A stretch of 64,000 nucleotides of DNA from Dyadobacter endophyticus. Lineage in GTDB: Bacteria > Bacteroidota > Bacteroidia > Cytophagales > Spirosomataceae. The notes beneath the pieces are model-generated. The model was given only the letters and a program-made list of their open reading frames with translations. It made no database searches and was not told the DNA's origin. Positions 23,411-31,226 of the stretch are shown here, one piece after another (the stretch's first letter is position 1; each line of letters opens with the position of its first letter). Made by a program: the position numbers and the translations under genes. The DNA is taken from the NCBI RefSeq assembly GCF_014641595.1, contig NZ_BMIA01000004.1, positions 434,001 through 498,000 of the forward strand. Reading direction: 5' to 3'.

Positions 23411-24002
23411 GTTAAAAACGCAGCAAACGGAGGTTTCGGAAAAGGTCATTATTGGGGTCGATCCCGGCACGCAGGTGATGGGTTACGGGGTCATATCGGT
23501 TAAAGGACAGCAAATTTCGCTGGTTCAATACGGGGTGATTCATTTGAGCAAATATAGTACGCACGAGTTGAAGTTGAAGAAAATCTTTGAGCGCCTTACC
23601 CAGCTGATCGAAGATTACCTGCCCGATGAAATGGCCATTGAAGATCCTTTCTATGGCAAGAATGCACAGTCCATGCTCAAACTCGGGCGTGCGCAGGGCG
23701 TGGCAATGGCCGCAGCGCTGGCCCGTAACATTCCTATCGTAGAGTATTCTCCCAAAAAAGTAAAACAGTCGGTTACCGGCAGCGGTAATGCTTCGAAAGA
23801 GCAGGTTGCATACATGCTCGAAAAGATCCTGAAAATGGAACTTAGCCGGGAATTTATGGATGCGACCGACGGCATCGCCATCGCAATCTGCCACCAGTAT
23901 CATGCCAATTCTCCGGCTTCGGCGGCTGGCAGCGGTTCCAAAAAAGCTAAAAAAGGCGGTTGGGGCGCGTTTGTCAGCGAGAATCCGGAACGGATCAAAT
24001 AA
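23409..24002 (+). CDS. ruvC: Crossover junction endodeoxyribonuclease RuvC
   Basis: About 197 residues from the ATG at 23409 (MLKTQQTEVSEKVIIGVDPG). The frame opens upstream at 23367 but the extra 14 residues do not belong to the family. Catalytic acidic residues are visible: the Asp in IIGVDPGTQVMGYG, the Glu in MAIEDPFYGKN, and the Asp pair in FMDATDGIAIAICH. RuvC resolves Holliday junctions together with RuvAB in the cytoplasm. A basic tail (SKKAKKGGWGAF) follows the core. A TTTG (23373-23376) and TATCTTGC (23398-23405) upstream could be its promoter, inside the divergent gene, which would leave almost no leader. Confidence 0.93.
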   Translation: MLKTQQTEVSEKVIIGVDPGTQVMGYGVISVKGQQISLVQYGVIHLSKYSTHELKLKKIFERLTQLIEDYLPDEMAIEDPFYGKNAQSMLKLGRAQGVAMAAALARNIPIVEYSPKKVKQSVTGSGNASKEQVAYMLEKILKMELSREFMDATDGIAIAICHQYHANSPASAAGSGSKKAKKGGWGAFVSENPERIK

Positions 24003-24160
24003 ACATTCATCCTATTTTTTGCGTGGTACTATTCCAATCGGCCCAGAACGGCCGAGCGGGAGGTTTGCGCCCCTATGTGGCTATTTGCTGTTTTAATAGT
24101 TTTTTAATGTGAATATTAAAAAACTTTAATGGTATTAATCCAATATTCACTTCCATTAAT

Positions 24161-24197
24161 CAAACGTTTGTTTAATAAATTCAAACGATCGTTTGAA
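24161..24197. promoter_or_regulatory. Two palindromic TetR-type operator sites
   Basis: CAAACGTTTG (24161-24170) and TTCAAACGATCGTTTGAA (24180-24197) are both perfect palindromes that share the CAAACG/CGTTTG arms. The second overlaps the -33 element of the promoter for the downstream TetR gene, so the regulator very likely represses its own operon. Confidence 0.75.
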
Positions 24198-24223
24198 TTT
24201 TATTTTAACGTCGGTTATCTTTG
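24192..24223 (+). promoter_or_regulatory. Promoter of the tetR-efflux operon
   Basis: TTTG at 24192-24195 and TATCTTTG at 24216-24223 match the Bacteroidota -33 and -7 elements exactly, with a 20-base spacer. The predicted start is near 24230, giving a leader of about 45 bases. Confidence 0.75.
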
Positions 24224-24274
24224 TACCATCATTAGCAAAAAGGAGAAAGTAAACCCTGCTGGTGAGCTACTTAA

Positions 24275-24919
24275 ATGGAATACAACGCGAAACAATTGCA
24301 GATAATAGAAGTGGCAGAGCGGCTGTTTTCACAGAAAGGTTTTGCCGGTACTTCGGTGAGGGATATCGCTCAGGAAGCAGATGTGAACGTCTCGATGATA
24401 TCCTACTATTTCGGTTCGAAGGAAAAGCTGATCGAGGCGCTTTTCCAGCTACGTATGACAGAATCGAGCTCCCGGCTCGAAACGCTGGTGATGACCAGCG
24501 AACTGTCAGCCCTTCAGAAGTTCAATGTTTTTATCGATAGCGTGATCGACCGCCTGATGGGCAACCAATGCTTTCACAATATCATGTTGCGCGAGCAGCT
24601 GTCGTCGGAACGGACGCCGATCATCACCGAATACATCCGTGGATTGAAAATGCGGAACCTGGAATTGATCAAAAGGATGATCCACGAAGGACAGGAGGCA
24701 GGCGAGTTCCGCAAGGATATTAACGTGAGCCTGATGACGACGACGCTTTATGGGACGGTCAACTACGCCATCGCTTCCAAGGATTTTTACAAGAAATTAA
24801 ATGAGCTGGACCACCTGAGCGACGAGGAATTTCAGCAGCACCTGCGCGGTGAGCTGAGCCAGCATCTTAAGAACCTATTTAAATCAACAATAACCAATGA
24901 ACACCACATCCAGAGTTAA
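24275..24919 (+). CDS. TetR/AcrR-family repressor of the efflux operon
   Basis: 214 residues. The N-terminal HTH is classical TetR: IIEVAERLFSQKGFAGTSVR, DIAQEADVNVSMISYYFGSK, EKLIEALF. The C-terminal ligand-binding domain (about 60-200) is helical and has no recognised signature. It is the first gene of a four-gene operon encoding a tripartite drug exporter, with palindromic operators overlapping its promoter. Binding of an exported compound would release the repressor. Its last 23 bp overlap the TolC gene start. Confidence 0.92.
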   Translation: MEYNAKQLQIIEVAERLFSQKGFAGTSVRDIAQEADVNVSMISYYFGSKEKLIEALFQLRMTESSSRLETLVMTSELSALQKFNVFIDSVIDRLMGNQCFHNIMLREQLSSERTPIITEYIRGLKMRNLELIKRMIHEGQEAGEFRKDINVSLMTTTLYGTVNYAIASKDFYKKLNELDHLSDEEFQQHLRGELSQHLKNLFKSTITNEHHIQS

Positions 24920-26237
24920 AAGAATGGTTAGTCTGGCAGCCGGGATAGTCTGGATTGCTGTGTCCGGCCATTCGTACGCCCAAAGCGCACGCACGATCAA
25001 GCTGGAAGAGGCTATTACCATGAGCCTGCAAAACAGCAAGCAATTGAAACTGAGCCAGAGCAATATCGACCTCGCGGGGCTGGGCATTCGTCAGGTGAAG
25101 GAAAACCAGCTGCCAAGCCTGAGCGTTTCGGGCTCATACCTGCGGGTGAATTCGCCTAATGTGAATCTGAAAATTAAACAGGAAGGCAACGACAGCACAG
25201 GTAGCTCGGGCGGAACGCCTAATGTACACCAGGCCATGTACGGCATGGCCAGTGCATCGCTGCCACTATTTTCCGGTTTTCGTTTCAAATACGGCCTCGA
25301 ATCGGCCAAGTATGTGGAGCAAGCCGCGAAGCTCGACGCAGATAACGATCGCGAGGCCGTGATCCAGAACACCGTAGCCGCTTACGGTAACCTGTATAAA
25401 GCCAGGAAGGCGGTTGACCTGGTAACCGAAAATCTCGCAGGTGAACGCGAACGTGTGCAGGAGTTTACCAACCGCGAAAAGAACGGAATACTGGCCCGCA
25501 ACGACCTGATGAAGGCCAAATTACAGGAATCAAACGTGGAGCTGGCGTTGCTGAACGCACAGAACGATTTGAAAATCACCACTATTAATATGAACCTGCT
25601 GCTCGGTTTGCCCGAGGAAACTGTGATCGAGGCCGATTCCAACAGCTTTGCCTCGCTTAAAGCGGAAGGTATTGCTGCCGAATGGGAGCAGGCAGCCCTC
25701 ACACACCGCAAAGATTTTGCGGCCAACGGCATCCGTCAGAAAGCCGCCGATAGCGATATCAAAGTAGCCAAAGCGGATTTGTACCCAAGCGTGGCACTTT
25801 CGGCCGGTTATGTGGCATTGAATATCCCGGGTGTCGTTACTGTTCCCAATGCGGTAAACGCAGGTATCGGTTTTAAATATGACGTGGCATCGCTCTGGAA
25901 ATCAGGCGCGAAGATAGCACAGGCCCGCACAAAGGCTTACCAGCTTAAAACCAACGAGCAGATTATTCTCGATAAAATCCATCTCGAAGTAAACACGGCC
26001 TATTACAACTACGTGCTGAGCAAAAGGAAGATCGATGTGTATGCCAAAGCCGTGGAACAAGCCAACGAAAACTACCGCATTACTAAAAATAAATACGATA
26101 ACAGTCTCGTAACCACCACCGAACTCCTCGATGCCGACGTGGCGCAAGTGCAATCCCGCATTGATTACGAAGCAGCAAAGGCCGATGCGGTAGTAGCTTA
26201 TAAAAAATTAGAACAAACAGCCGGAGTTATTAATTAG
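24897..26237 (+). CDS. TolC-family outer-membrane efflux protein
   Basis: 446 residues with a signal peptide (ending GHSYAQ near residue 29). Two TolC/OEP repeats of long helices and beta strands follow; typical stretches are TIKLEEAITMSLQNSKQLKLS at the start and KKAADSDIKVAKADLYPSVAL-like text at the second repeat, closing with ENYRITKNKYDNSLVTTTELLDAD. It forms the trimeric outer-membrane tunnel that completes the EmrAB-type pump encoded downstream. The start overlaps tetR by 23 bp. Confidence 0.93.
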   Translation: MNTTSRVKRMVSLAAGIVWIAVSGHSYAQSARTIKLEEAITMSLQNSKQLKLSQSNIDLAGLGIRQVKENQLPSLSVSGSYLRVNSPNVNLKIKQEGNDSTGSSGGTPNVHQAMYGMASASLPLFSGFRFKYGLESAKYVEQAAKLDADNDREAVIQNTVAAYGNLYKARKAVDLVTENLAGERERVQEFTNREKNGILARNDLMKAKLQESNVELALLNAQNDLKITTINMNLLLGLPEETVIEADSNSFASLKAEGIAAEWEQAALTHRKDFAANGIRQKAADSDIKVAKADLYPSVALSAGYVALNIPGVVTVPNAVNAGIGFKYDVASLWKSGAKIAQARTKAYQLKTNEQIILDKIHLEVNTAYYNYVLSKRKIDVYAKAVEQANENYRITKNKYDNSLVTTTELLDADVAQVQSRIDYEAAKADAVVAYKKLEQTAGVIN

Positions 26238-26244
26238 GAGGAAA

Positions 26245-26320
26245 GGGAGGAAGGAGGAAGGTTTTTATTATTTCAAAACAGACGCCCCCATTCTTCCTTT
26301 TCTCCCTCCTCCTTCCTCCC
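26245..26320. repeat. Purine/pyrimidine inverted repeat between TolC and EmrA genes
   Basis: GGGAGGAAGGAGG (26245-26257) is perfectly complementary to CCTCCTTCCTCCC (26308-26320), about 50 bases apart. Both arms sit in longer all-purine (about 26236-26261) and mostly pyrimidine (about 26290-26320) tracts. A short ATTCAGTCATT just after it (26338-26348) also occurs near 34558 and 34575. It may slow transcription or protect the mRNA 3' end of the TolC gene. Confidence 0.5.
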
Positions 26321-26351
26321 AAATTATTCACTCATTCATTCAGTCATTAAA

Positions 26352-27452
26352 ATGGAAACTAAAAACACCACCGAAGAAGCGCCTAAAAAGAAAAATTCCC
26401 GCTTCCTCATCATTCTTGCCGCGCTGATCATCGGCGGCGGTACCTGGGGTTTTACAAAATATAACCACGGGTTGCACCACGAAGAAACCGACGACGCACA
26501 GATCGATTCGGACATCAGCCCGGTAATTCCCAGAATATCAGGTTATGTGACAGAGATTCGCGTAAAGGATAACCAGACCGTGAAAAAAGGCGATACGCTG
26601 ATCGTGCTCGACAACCGTGACCAGACTATTAAGTTGGAACAAGCCAAAGCAGGCCTTTTAGGCTCGGAAGGCAGCCTTACTGCTGCACATGAAACGACTA
26701 GTGCATCGGCAGCCAGCGGCATTACTTACGAAGCGAATATCGCCGTGGTAGCGGCTCAGATCGAAGAGGCGAAGGTTAATGTTTGGAGAGCTAACCAGGA
26801 CTACGCACGTTACGAAAACCTGATCAAAGACCATTCGATTACCCAGCAGGAGTTTGAGCAAGCACAGGCTACCAAACAAAAAGCGGAACGCGCATTGGCG
26901 GTATTGGAAGCGCAGAAAAGCGCTGCCGAACGTCAGGTAAAAGCGGCTGGTCGGCAAACCAAAGCTACGTCGATACAGTCGACCGTAGCCAATGCGAACA
27001 TCAAGGTGCGGCAGGCCGAGATCGCGAATGCGGAACTCAACCTATCGTACACCGTGATCACCGCGCCTACCGATGGCCGTGTGTCCAAAGTGAACGCACA
27101 ACTGGGCCAGTACCTGCAAGCGGGGCAATCGCTTTTCAGCATCATATCAACCCATAAACCCTGGGTTACTGCTAACTTCAAGGAAACGCAGCTGACTAAG
27201 ATGAAGCTGGGGCAGAAAGTGAAAATCCATGTGGATGCATATCCTGAGCATGAATTCGAAGCGCAAGTGGCTTCGTTCTCACCCGCTACCGGTGCCCGCT
27301 TTGCACTGCTGCCGCCCGATAATGCAAGTGGGAACTTCGTGAAAGTGGTACAACGCCTGCCGGTTCGCATTGAGTTTACGAAAGCCGACGACGAAAAGAT
27401 CGCGCAACTACGCCCGGGTATGAACGTGTTCGTAGACGTAGAGCTGAACTAA
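26352..27452 (+). CDS. HlyD/EmrA-family membrane fusion protein
   Basis: 366 residues. One N-terminal membrane helix (about 18-37, FLIILAALIIGGGTWGF) anchors the protein in the inner membrane. A biotinyl-lipoyl-like half (ISGYVTEIRVKDNQTVKKGD), a long coiled-coil hairpin (about 110-215, Ala/Gln/Glu rich) and a second lipoyl half (YTVITAPTDGRVSKVNAQLGQYL) follow, with a beta-barrel C-terminus. It bridges the MFS pump and the TolC tunnel. Third gene of the tetR operon; a 114 bp gap with an inverted repeat separates it from tolC. Confidence 0.93.
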   Translation: METKNTTEEAPKKKNSRFLIILAALIIGGGTWGFTKYNHGLHHEETDDAQIDSDISPVIPRISGYVTEIRVKDNQTVKKGDTLIVLDNRDQTIKLEQAKAGLLGSEGSLTAAHETTSASAASGITYEANIAVVAAQIEEAKVNVWRANQDYARYENLIKDHSITQQEFEQAQATKQKAERALAVLEAQKSAAERQVKAAGRQTKATSIQSTVANANIKVRQAEIANAELNLSYTVITAPTDGRVSKVNAQLGQYLQAGQSLFSIISTHKPWVTANFKETQLTKMKLGQKVKIHVDAYPEHEFEAQVASFSPATGARFALLPPDNASGNFVKVVQRLPVRIEFTKADDEKIAQLRPGMNVFVDVELN

Positions 27453-27493
27453 GGTCTTTGAACCGAATTTTGATTCTAAAAACCAAATAACTA

Positions 27494-29068
27494 ATGGAAT
27501 TACAGGAATCACTCGTCGAATACGGCTACCGCAGGGTCATTATTACCATCACTGCCGTATTGTGTGCGCTGCTGGAAATCGTGGATACGACGATCGTGAA
27601 CGTGGCGCTCAACGACATGCGCGGAAACTTGGGCGGCACATTGTCGGAGGTAAGCTGGGTGATTACCGCCTATGCGATCGGGAACGTGATCATCGTGCCG
27701 ATGACCAGCTGGCTCTCGGCACAGTTCGGCCGCCGCAACTACTTCGCCGCTTCGATCATCATATTTACGGTAGCCTCATTCCTTTGCGGTAATGCCGATA
27801 ATATCTGGGAGCTGGTGTTTTTCAGACTGATCCAGGGTTTTGGTGGTGGTGCATTGCTCGTGACTGCGCAAACGCTCATTACCGAAAGCTACCCACCCGA
27901 AAAACGCGGTATCGCACAGGCCATTTATGGTTTGGGTGTGATCGTAGGCCCCACATTAGGGCCGCCGCTGGGAGGTTACATCGTGGATAATTACAGCTGG
28001 CCCTACATTTTTTACATCAACATTCCGCTCGGTATCATTGCAGCGATGCTCACGATGGAATTTGTGAGAAGTCCGAAGTTTGCCAACAAAAAAGCAGCCA
28101 ACGAGATTGACTGGTGGGGTATTATCCTCCTGGCCGTGGCGGTAGGCTCCTTGCAATATGTGTTGGAAAAAGGCCAGGAAGAGGACTGGTTCAATGACGA
28201 GATCATCACAATCCTTTCGGTAACCAGCGTGTTCTCATTCTTCTTCTTCATTTGGAGGGAATGGACCTACAAAAACCCGATCGTGAACTTGCGCGTACTG
28301 GCGAATGGAAACTTGAGAGTCGGAACAATACTATCGTTTATCTTAGGGTTCGGTCTGTACGGTTCTACATTCATTATTCCGCTTTATACCCAGGCCACAT
28401 TGGGCTGGACGGCCACGCAATCGGGTATGCTCATGGTGCCCGCCGCGATCGTGACGGCGATGATGATGCCCGTCGTGGGACAACTCCTGCAACGCGGTGT
28501 GAAACAGCAGTATCTGGTGGCGATCGGGATGATATTCTTCTTCGTGTATAGCTACTGGGGATACCTGATATTGACGCCGGATACCGGTAAGGAAGCATTT
28601 TTCAATATGCTCATTGTGCGTGGTATTGGTTTGGGCCTATTGTTTGTGCCCATCACCACCCTCGCATTGTCGACACTCAAAGGTCGTGAAATTGGGGAAG
28701 GAGCTGCGTTTACCGGTATGATGCGACAATTGGGCGGCTCGTTTGGTGTCGCGGTGATCACTACATTTATCGCCCGGCAGAACATGTCGCACCGAAACGA
28801 CCTTGTGAGTAAGCTCGATGTTAATAACCCCGTTGTGCAGCAACGCGTTGAGGGCTTGCAGCATAGCTTTATGGCCAAAGGAATGGCGCCGGATGTGGCG
28901 CTGAACAGCGGCTACAAAATGCTGGACTACACCGTGTCCAAACAAGCGCAGGTAATGTCGTACATGGACGTGTTCCTTTACCTGGGCGTGATGTTTTTGA
29001 TTTGTGTTCCCTTTGTGTTGTGGACCCGGAGCGGTAAAACGAAAGTCGACGCTTCGTCCGTGCACTAG
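27494..29068 (+). CDS. DHA2-family MFS drug exporter (EmrB-like)
   Basis: 524 residues with about 14 membrane helices, the DHA2 number. Family motifs: D-x-T-I-V-N-V-A in TM1 (VDTTIVNVALNDM), SWVITAYAIGNVI in TM2, the antiporter motif C region GVIVGPTLGPPLGGYIVDN, and GFGGGALLVTAQTLITE. It is a proton-driven exporter of drugs or other hydrophobic compounds that works with the HlyD and TolC partners upstream. The substrate is not predictable; pigment precursors or antibiotics are both possible. Last gene of the operon, followed by a terminator. Confidence 0.93.
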   Translation: MELQESLVEYGYRRVIITITAVLCALLEIVDTTIVNVALNDMRGNLGGTLSEVSWVITAYAIGNVIIVPMTSWLSAQFGRRNYFAASIIIFTVASFLCGNADNIWELVFFRLIQGFGGGALLVTAQTLITESYPPEKRGIAQAIYGLGVIVGPTLGPPLGGYIVDNYSWPYIFYINIPLGIIAAMLTMEFVRSPKFANKKAANEIDWWGIILLAVAVGSLQYVLEKGQEEDWFNDEIITILSVTSVFSFFFFIWREWTYKNPIVNLRVLANGNLRVGTILSFILGFGLYGSTFIIPLYTQATLGWTATQSGMLMVPAAIVTAMMMPVVGQLLQRGVKQQYLVAIGMIFFFVYSYWGYLILTPDTGKEAFFNMLIVRGIGLGLLFVPITTLALSTLKGREIGEGAAFTGMMRQLGGSFGVAVITTFIARQNMSHRNDLVSKLDVNNPVVQQRVEGLQHSFMAKGMAPDVALNSGYKMLDYTVSKQAQVMSYMDVFLYLGVMFLICVPFVLWTRSGKTKVDASSVH

Positions 29069-29095
29069 TGTTTTTAAGTGTAGTAGTATTGCAGA

Positions 29096-29131
29096 AGAAG
29101 CTTCCCGGAATCGGGGGGCTTCTCTTGTTTT
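29096..29131. terminator. Terminator between the efflux operon and a convergent small gene
   Basis: AGAAGCTTCCC (29096-29106) pairs with GGGGGGCTTCT (29113-29123) with two wobble pairs and a six-base loop, followed by CTTGTTTT. It can serve both the plus-strand efflux operon and the small minus-strand gene that ends at 29138. Confidence 0.7.
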
Positions 29132-29137
29132 ATGATC

Positions 29138-29356
29138 TTAATAATGTGTGCGCTTATGCTCTTCGAGGGCTCGGTTCAAATCTTGCTGTGAGAGCCCTTT
29201 TTTCTCCCAAATCTGCTCCATTTCCTGATCTATCTGCTTCGCAAAATAATCTGTAAGCAACTCTTTGATTTCCTCCTCCTGGTTAGGATTCAGTTGTTTT
29301 TCAAATAGTTTGATCATAAACAACTGCATGGAATTAAGTTTAGTAGTCGGTTCCAT
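29138..29356 (-). CDS. Small acidic helical protein, antitoxin-like, orphan
   Basis: 72 residues, highly charged and predicted helical: LFMIKLFEKQLNPNQEEEIK, LLTDYFAKQIDQEMEQIWEKK in parts, then a conserved-looking end RALEEHKRTHY. It resembles small proteins of Bacteroidota and cyanobacteria with the pattern YFA(K)..D.E....W.EKG....L....H.RT.Y, often beside PIN-domain toxins (recollection, moderate). No PIN or other toxin gene is adjacent here. TTGTTA and TAACAA (29375-29380, 29386-29391) form a short inverted repeat just upstream. Confidence 0.55.
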   Translation of the reverse strand: MEPTTKLNSMQLFMIKLFEKQLNPNQEEEIKELLTDYFAKQIDQEMEQIWEKKGLSQQDLNRALEEHKRTHY

Positions 29357-29537
29357 ATTCTTTGCTCAGTAATGTTGTTACAACTTAACAATGTTTTAGC
29401 GATACATTGTTCACACCCCCTCAAAAACTCTCCATCGGCAGGCATTGATGACCAAGTGACTCGGAATAAGCGCCGGGAACTTTCCTCCTTGCTCCATTCC
29501 TCCCTACATTTGCCCAAAATACAATCCAGATTAACCA

Positions 29538-31106
29538 GTGCACCAGAATTACCATTTCCTCAAACAACTAGCCCCGCGCCTGGATGCCGAACTGGCTGGG
29601 AAGCGCTTCGTGGAGGCATTCAGCCAGCAGAAGGACGAGCTGATCATTGTCTTTGCGGAGGAAACACAAGGCGAAGAGCTGGTGAAACCCTTCTTCATTA
29701 AGGCCACTTTAACAAATAATTTCTCCTGCCTCAGCTTCCCCGAGCGCTTTGACCGGGCGCGGAGGAACAGCGTGAATCTTTTCGCTGATTTTGCGGAGGA
29801 TAAAGTGGTTTTTGTGAAGGTCTGTAAAAACGAAAGGGCTATTCAACTGCATTTCGAAAGCGGCAGGGATTTGATATTCAAACTCTTCGGGAATCGCTCC
29901 AATTTTGTTGCATTGAATGAGGACGGTGAGGTGACCCAGCTTTTCAACAACAAACTTGCCACGGACCGCAGCCTGACGGTAGCGTCGCTGAACCGTGATA
30001 TCGATCAGTCGTGGGAGGCGTTTGTAGCAAATGGGGGGCGTTTTGAAGCGCTTTTCCCGACGTTCGGGAAGGTGGCGAATAAATACCTTTCCGGTAAGTT
30101 GGAGGGGAAGGACGACCTTGCGGAGCGCTGGGTGATTGTACAGGCGGTATTGCAGGAATTTGAATCATCGGTTTTCTATATTACCAGAATTGAAAATATC
30201 CCGGCGCTGACGCTTTTTGAAACTGGAGAAATTACACAGGTTCTGCACGATCCGATCGAAGCGTTGAATGCCTACTACCTGGCTTACATTCGGTTGAGCG
30301 GACTGGATAAGGAAAAGGCGGATATTGTGAGATTGTTAAGAAAACGCATTCAGCAAACAGACAATTATCTCGAAAATACCTTCCAGAAACTGGTCGATCT
30401 GGAAACTGCGACGAAAAATGACGAGCTGGCCAATATTATCATGGCCAATCTGCACATCATTCCCGAGCGGGCGGAGAAAGTGGAACTTTATGATTTCTAC
30501 CGCGATCAGCCCATTACCATTAAATTGAAAAAGGATCTTTCCGCGCAGCGAAATGCGGAAGGGTATTACCGCAAGGCCAAGAATGAAAAGATTGAAATAG
30601 ACCGGCTCAACGACAGCCTTGCCGCACGGGAAATGGACCGGAAACAGTTGCAGGAGCATCTCGAACACATCGAAAGTATCGAATTCCTGCGCGACCTGCG
30701 CGCTTATATCAAAGCCAACAAACTGGAACAGGGTAATGCAGGACCGGCCATCGACGAAATTTTCAAGCGCCTCGATTTTATGGGCTACACGATCCTGATC
30801 GGACGCAATGCGAAGAACAGCGATTTGTTGACCAAGCAGGCGCATAAGGAAGATCTTTGGCTGCACGCTAAGGACGTGACCGGCTCGCACGTGGTGGTGA
30901 AGAACCAACCCGGGAAGAAATTCCCGTCACCGGTGATAGAACGGGCGGCGGAACTGGCTGCTTTTTTCTCAAAACGCAAGAACGATTCGCTATGCCCGGT
31001 GATCGTGACGCCGAAAAAATTCGTCCGCAAGCCGAAAGGCCTGCCCGACGGCCTGGTGCTGATCGACAAGGAGGATATTGTGATGGTCGTGGCAAAAGGG
31101 GAGTAG
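29538..31106 (+). CDS. NFACT-family ribosome quality-control protein (RqcH-like)
   Basis: 522 residues from a GTG start (no ATG in a suitable place). The N-terminal NFACT-N domain (LKQLAPRLDAELAGKRFVEAF, LHFESGRDLIFKLFGN), central helix-hairpin-helix and coiled-coil part (about 270-400), and the C-terminal NFACT-R domain with DLWLHAKDVTGSHVVV and VIVTPKKFVRKPKGLPDG are all present. Family proteins bind stalled 50S subunits with tRNA-Ala and add alanine tails that mark the nascent chain for degradation; older names call them fibronectin-binding. The gene stands alone, upstream of mrdA. Confidence 0.9.
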   Translation: MHQNYHFLKQLAPRLDAELAGKRFVEAFSQQKDELIIVFAEETQGEELVKPFFIKATLTNNFSCLSFPERFDRARRNSVNLFADFAEDKVVFVKVCKNERAIQLHFESGRDLIFKLFGNRSNFVALNEDGEVTQLFNNKLATDRSLTVASLNRDIDQSWEAFVANGGRFEALFPTFGKVANKYLSGKLEGKDDLAERWVIVQAVLQEFESSVFYITRIENIPALTLFETGEITQVLHDPIEALNAYYLAYIRLSGLDKEKADIVRLLRKRIQQTDNYLENTFQKLVDLETATKNDELANIIMANLHIIPERAEKVELYDFYRDQPITIKLKKDLSAQRNAEGYYRKAKNEKIEIDRLNDSLAAREMDRKQLQEHLEHIESIEFLRDLRAYIKANKLEQGNAGPAIDEIFKRLDFMGYTILIGRNAKNSDLLTKQAHKEDLWLHAKDVTGSHVVVKNQPGKKFPSPVIERAAELAAFFSKRKNDSLCPVIVTPKKFVRKPKGLPDGLVLIDKEDIVMVVAKGE

Positions 31107-31226
31107 CCGAGGATAAGTGTCCTAAAAATGAAGTTTTTATTATTTATTAACCGAAATCTCCCTTTGAATAATCTTTTGCTATTGCGAACTTCGTGAGAAA
31201 TTTGAGAACCGGAATTTTAGTGCAGA

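Noticed and set aside
24039..24056. TCGGCC/GGCCGA stem after ruvC as a terminator
   Set aside because: Only six base pairs and no T-tract follows.
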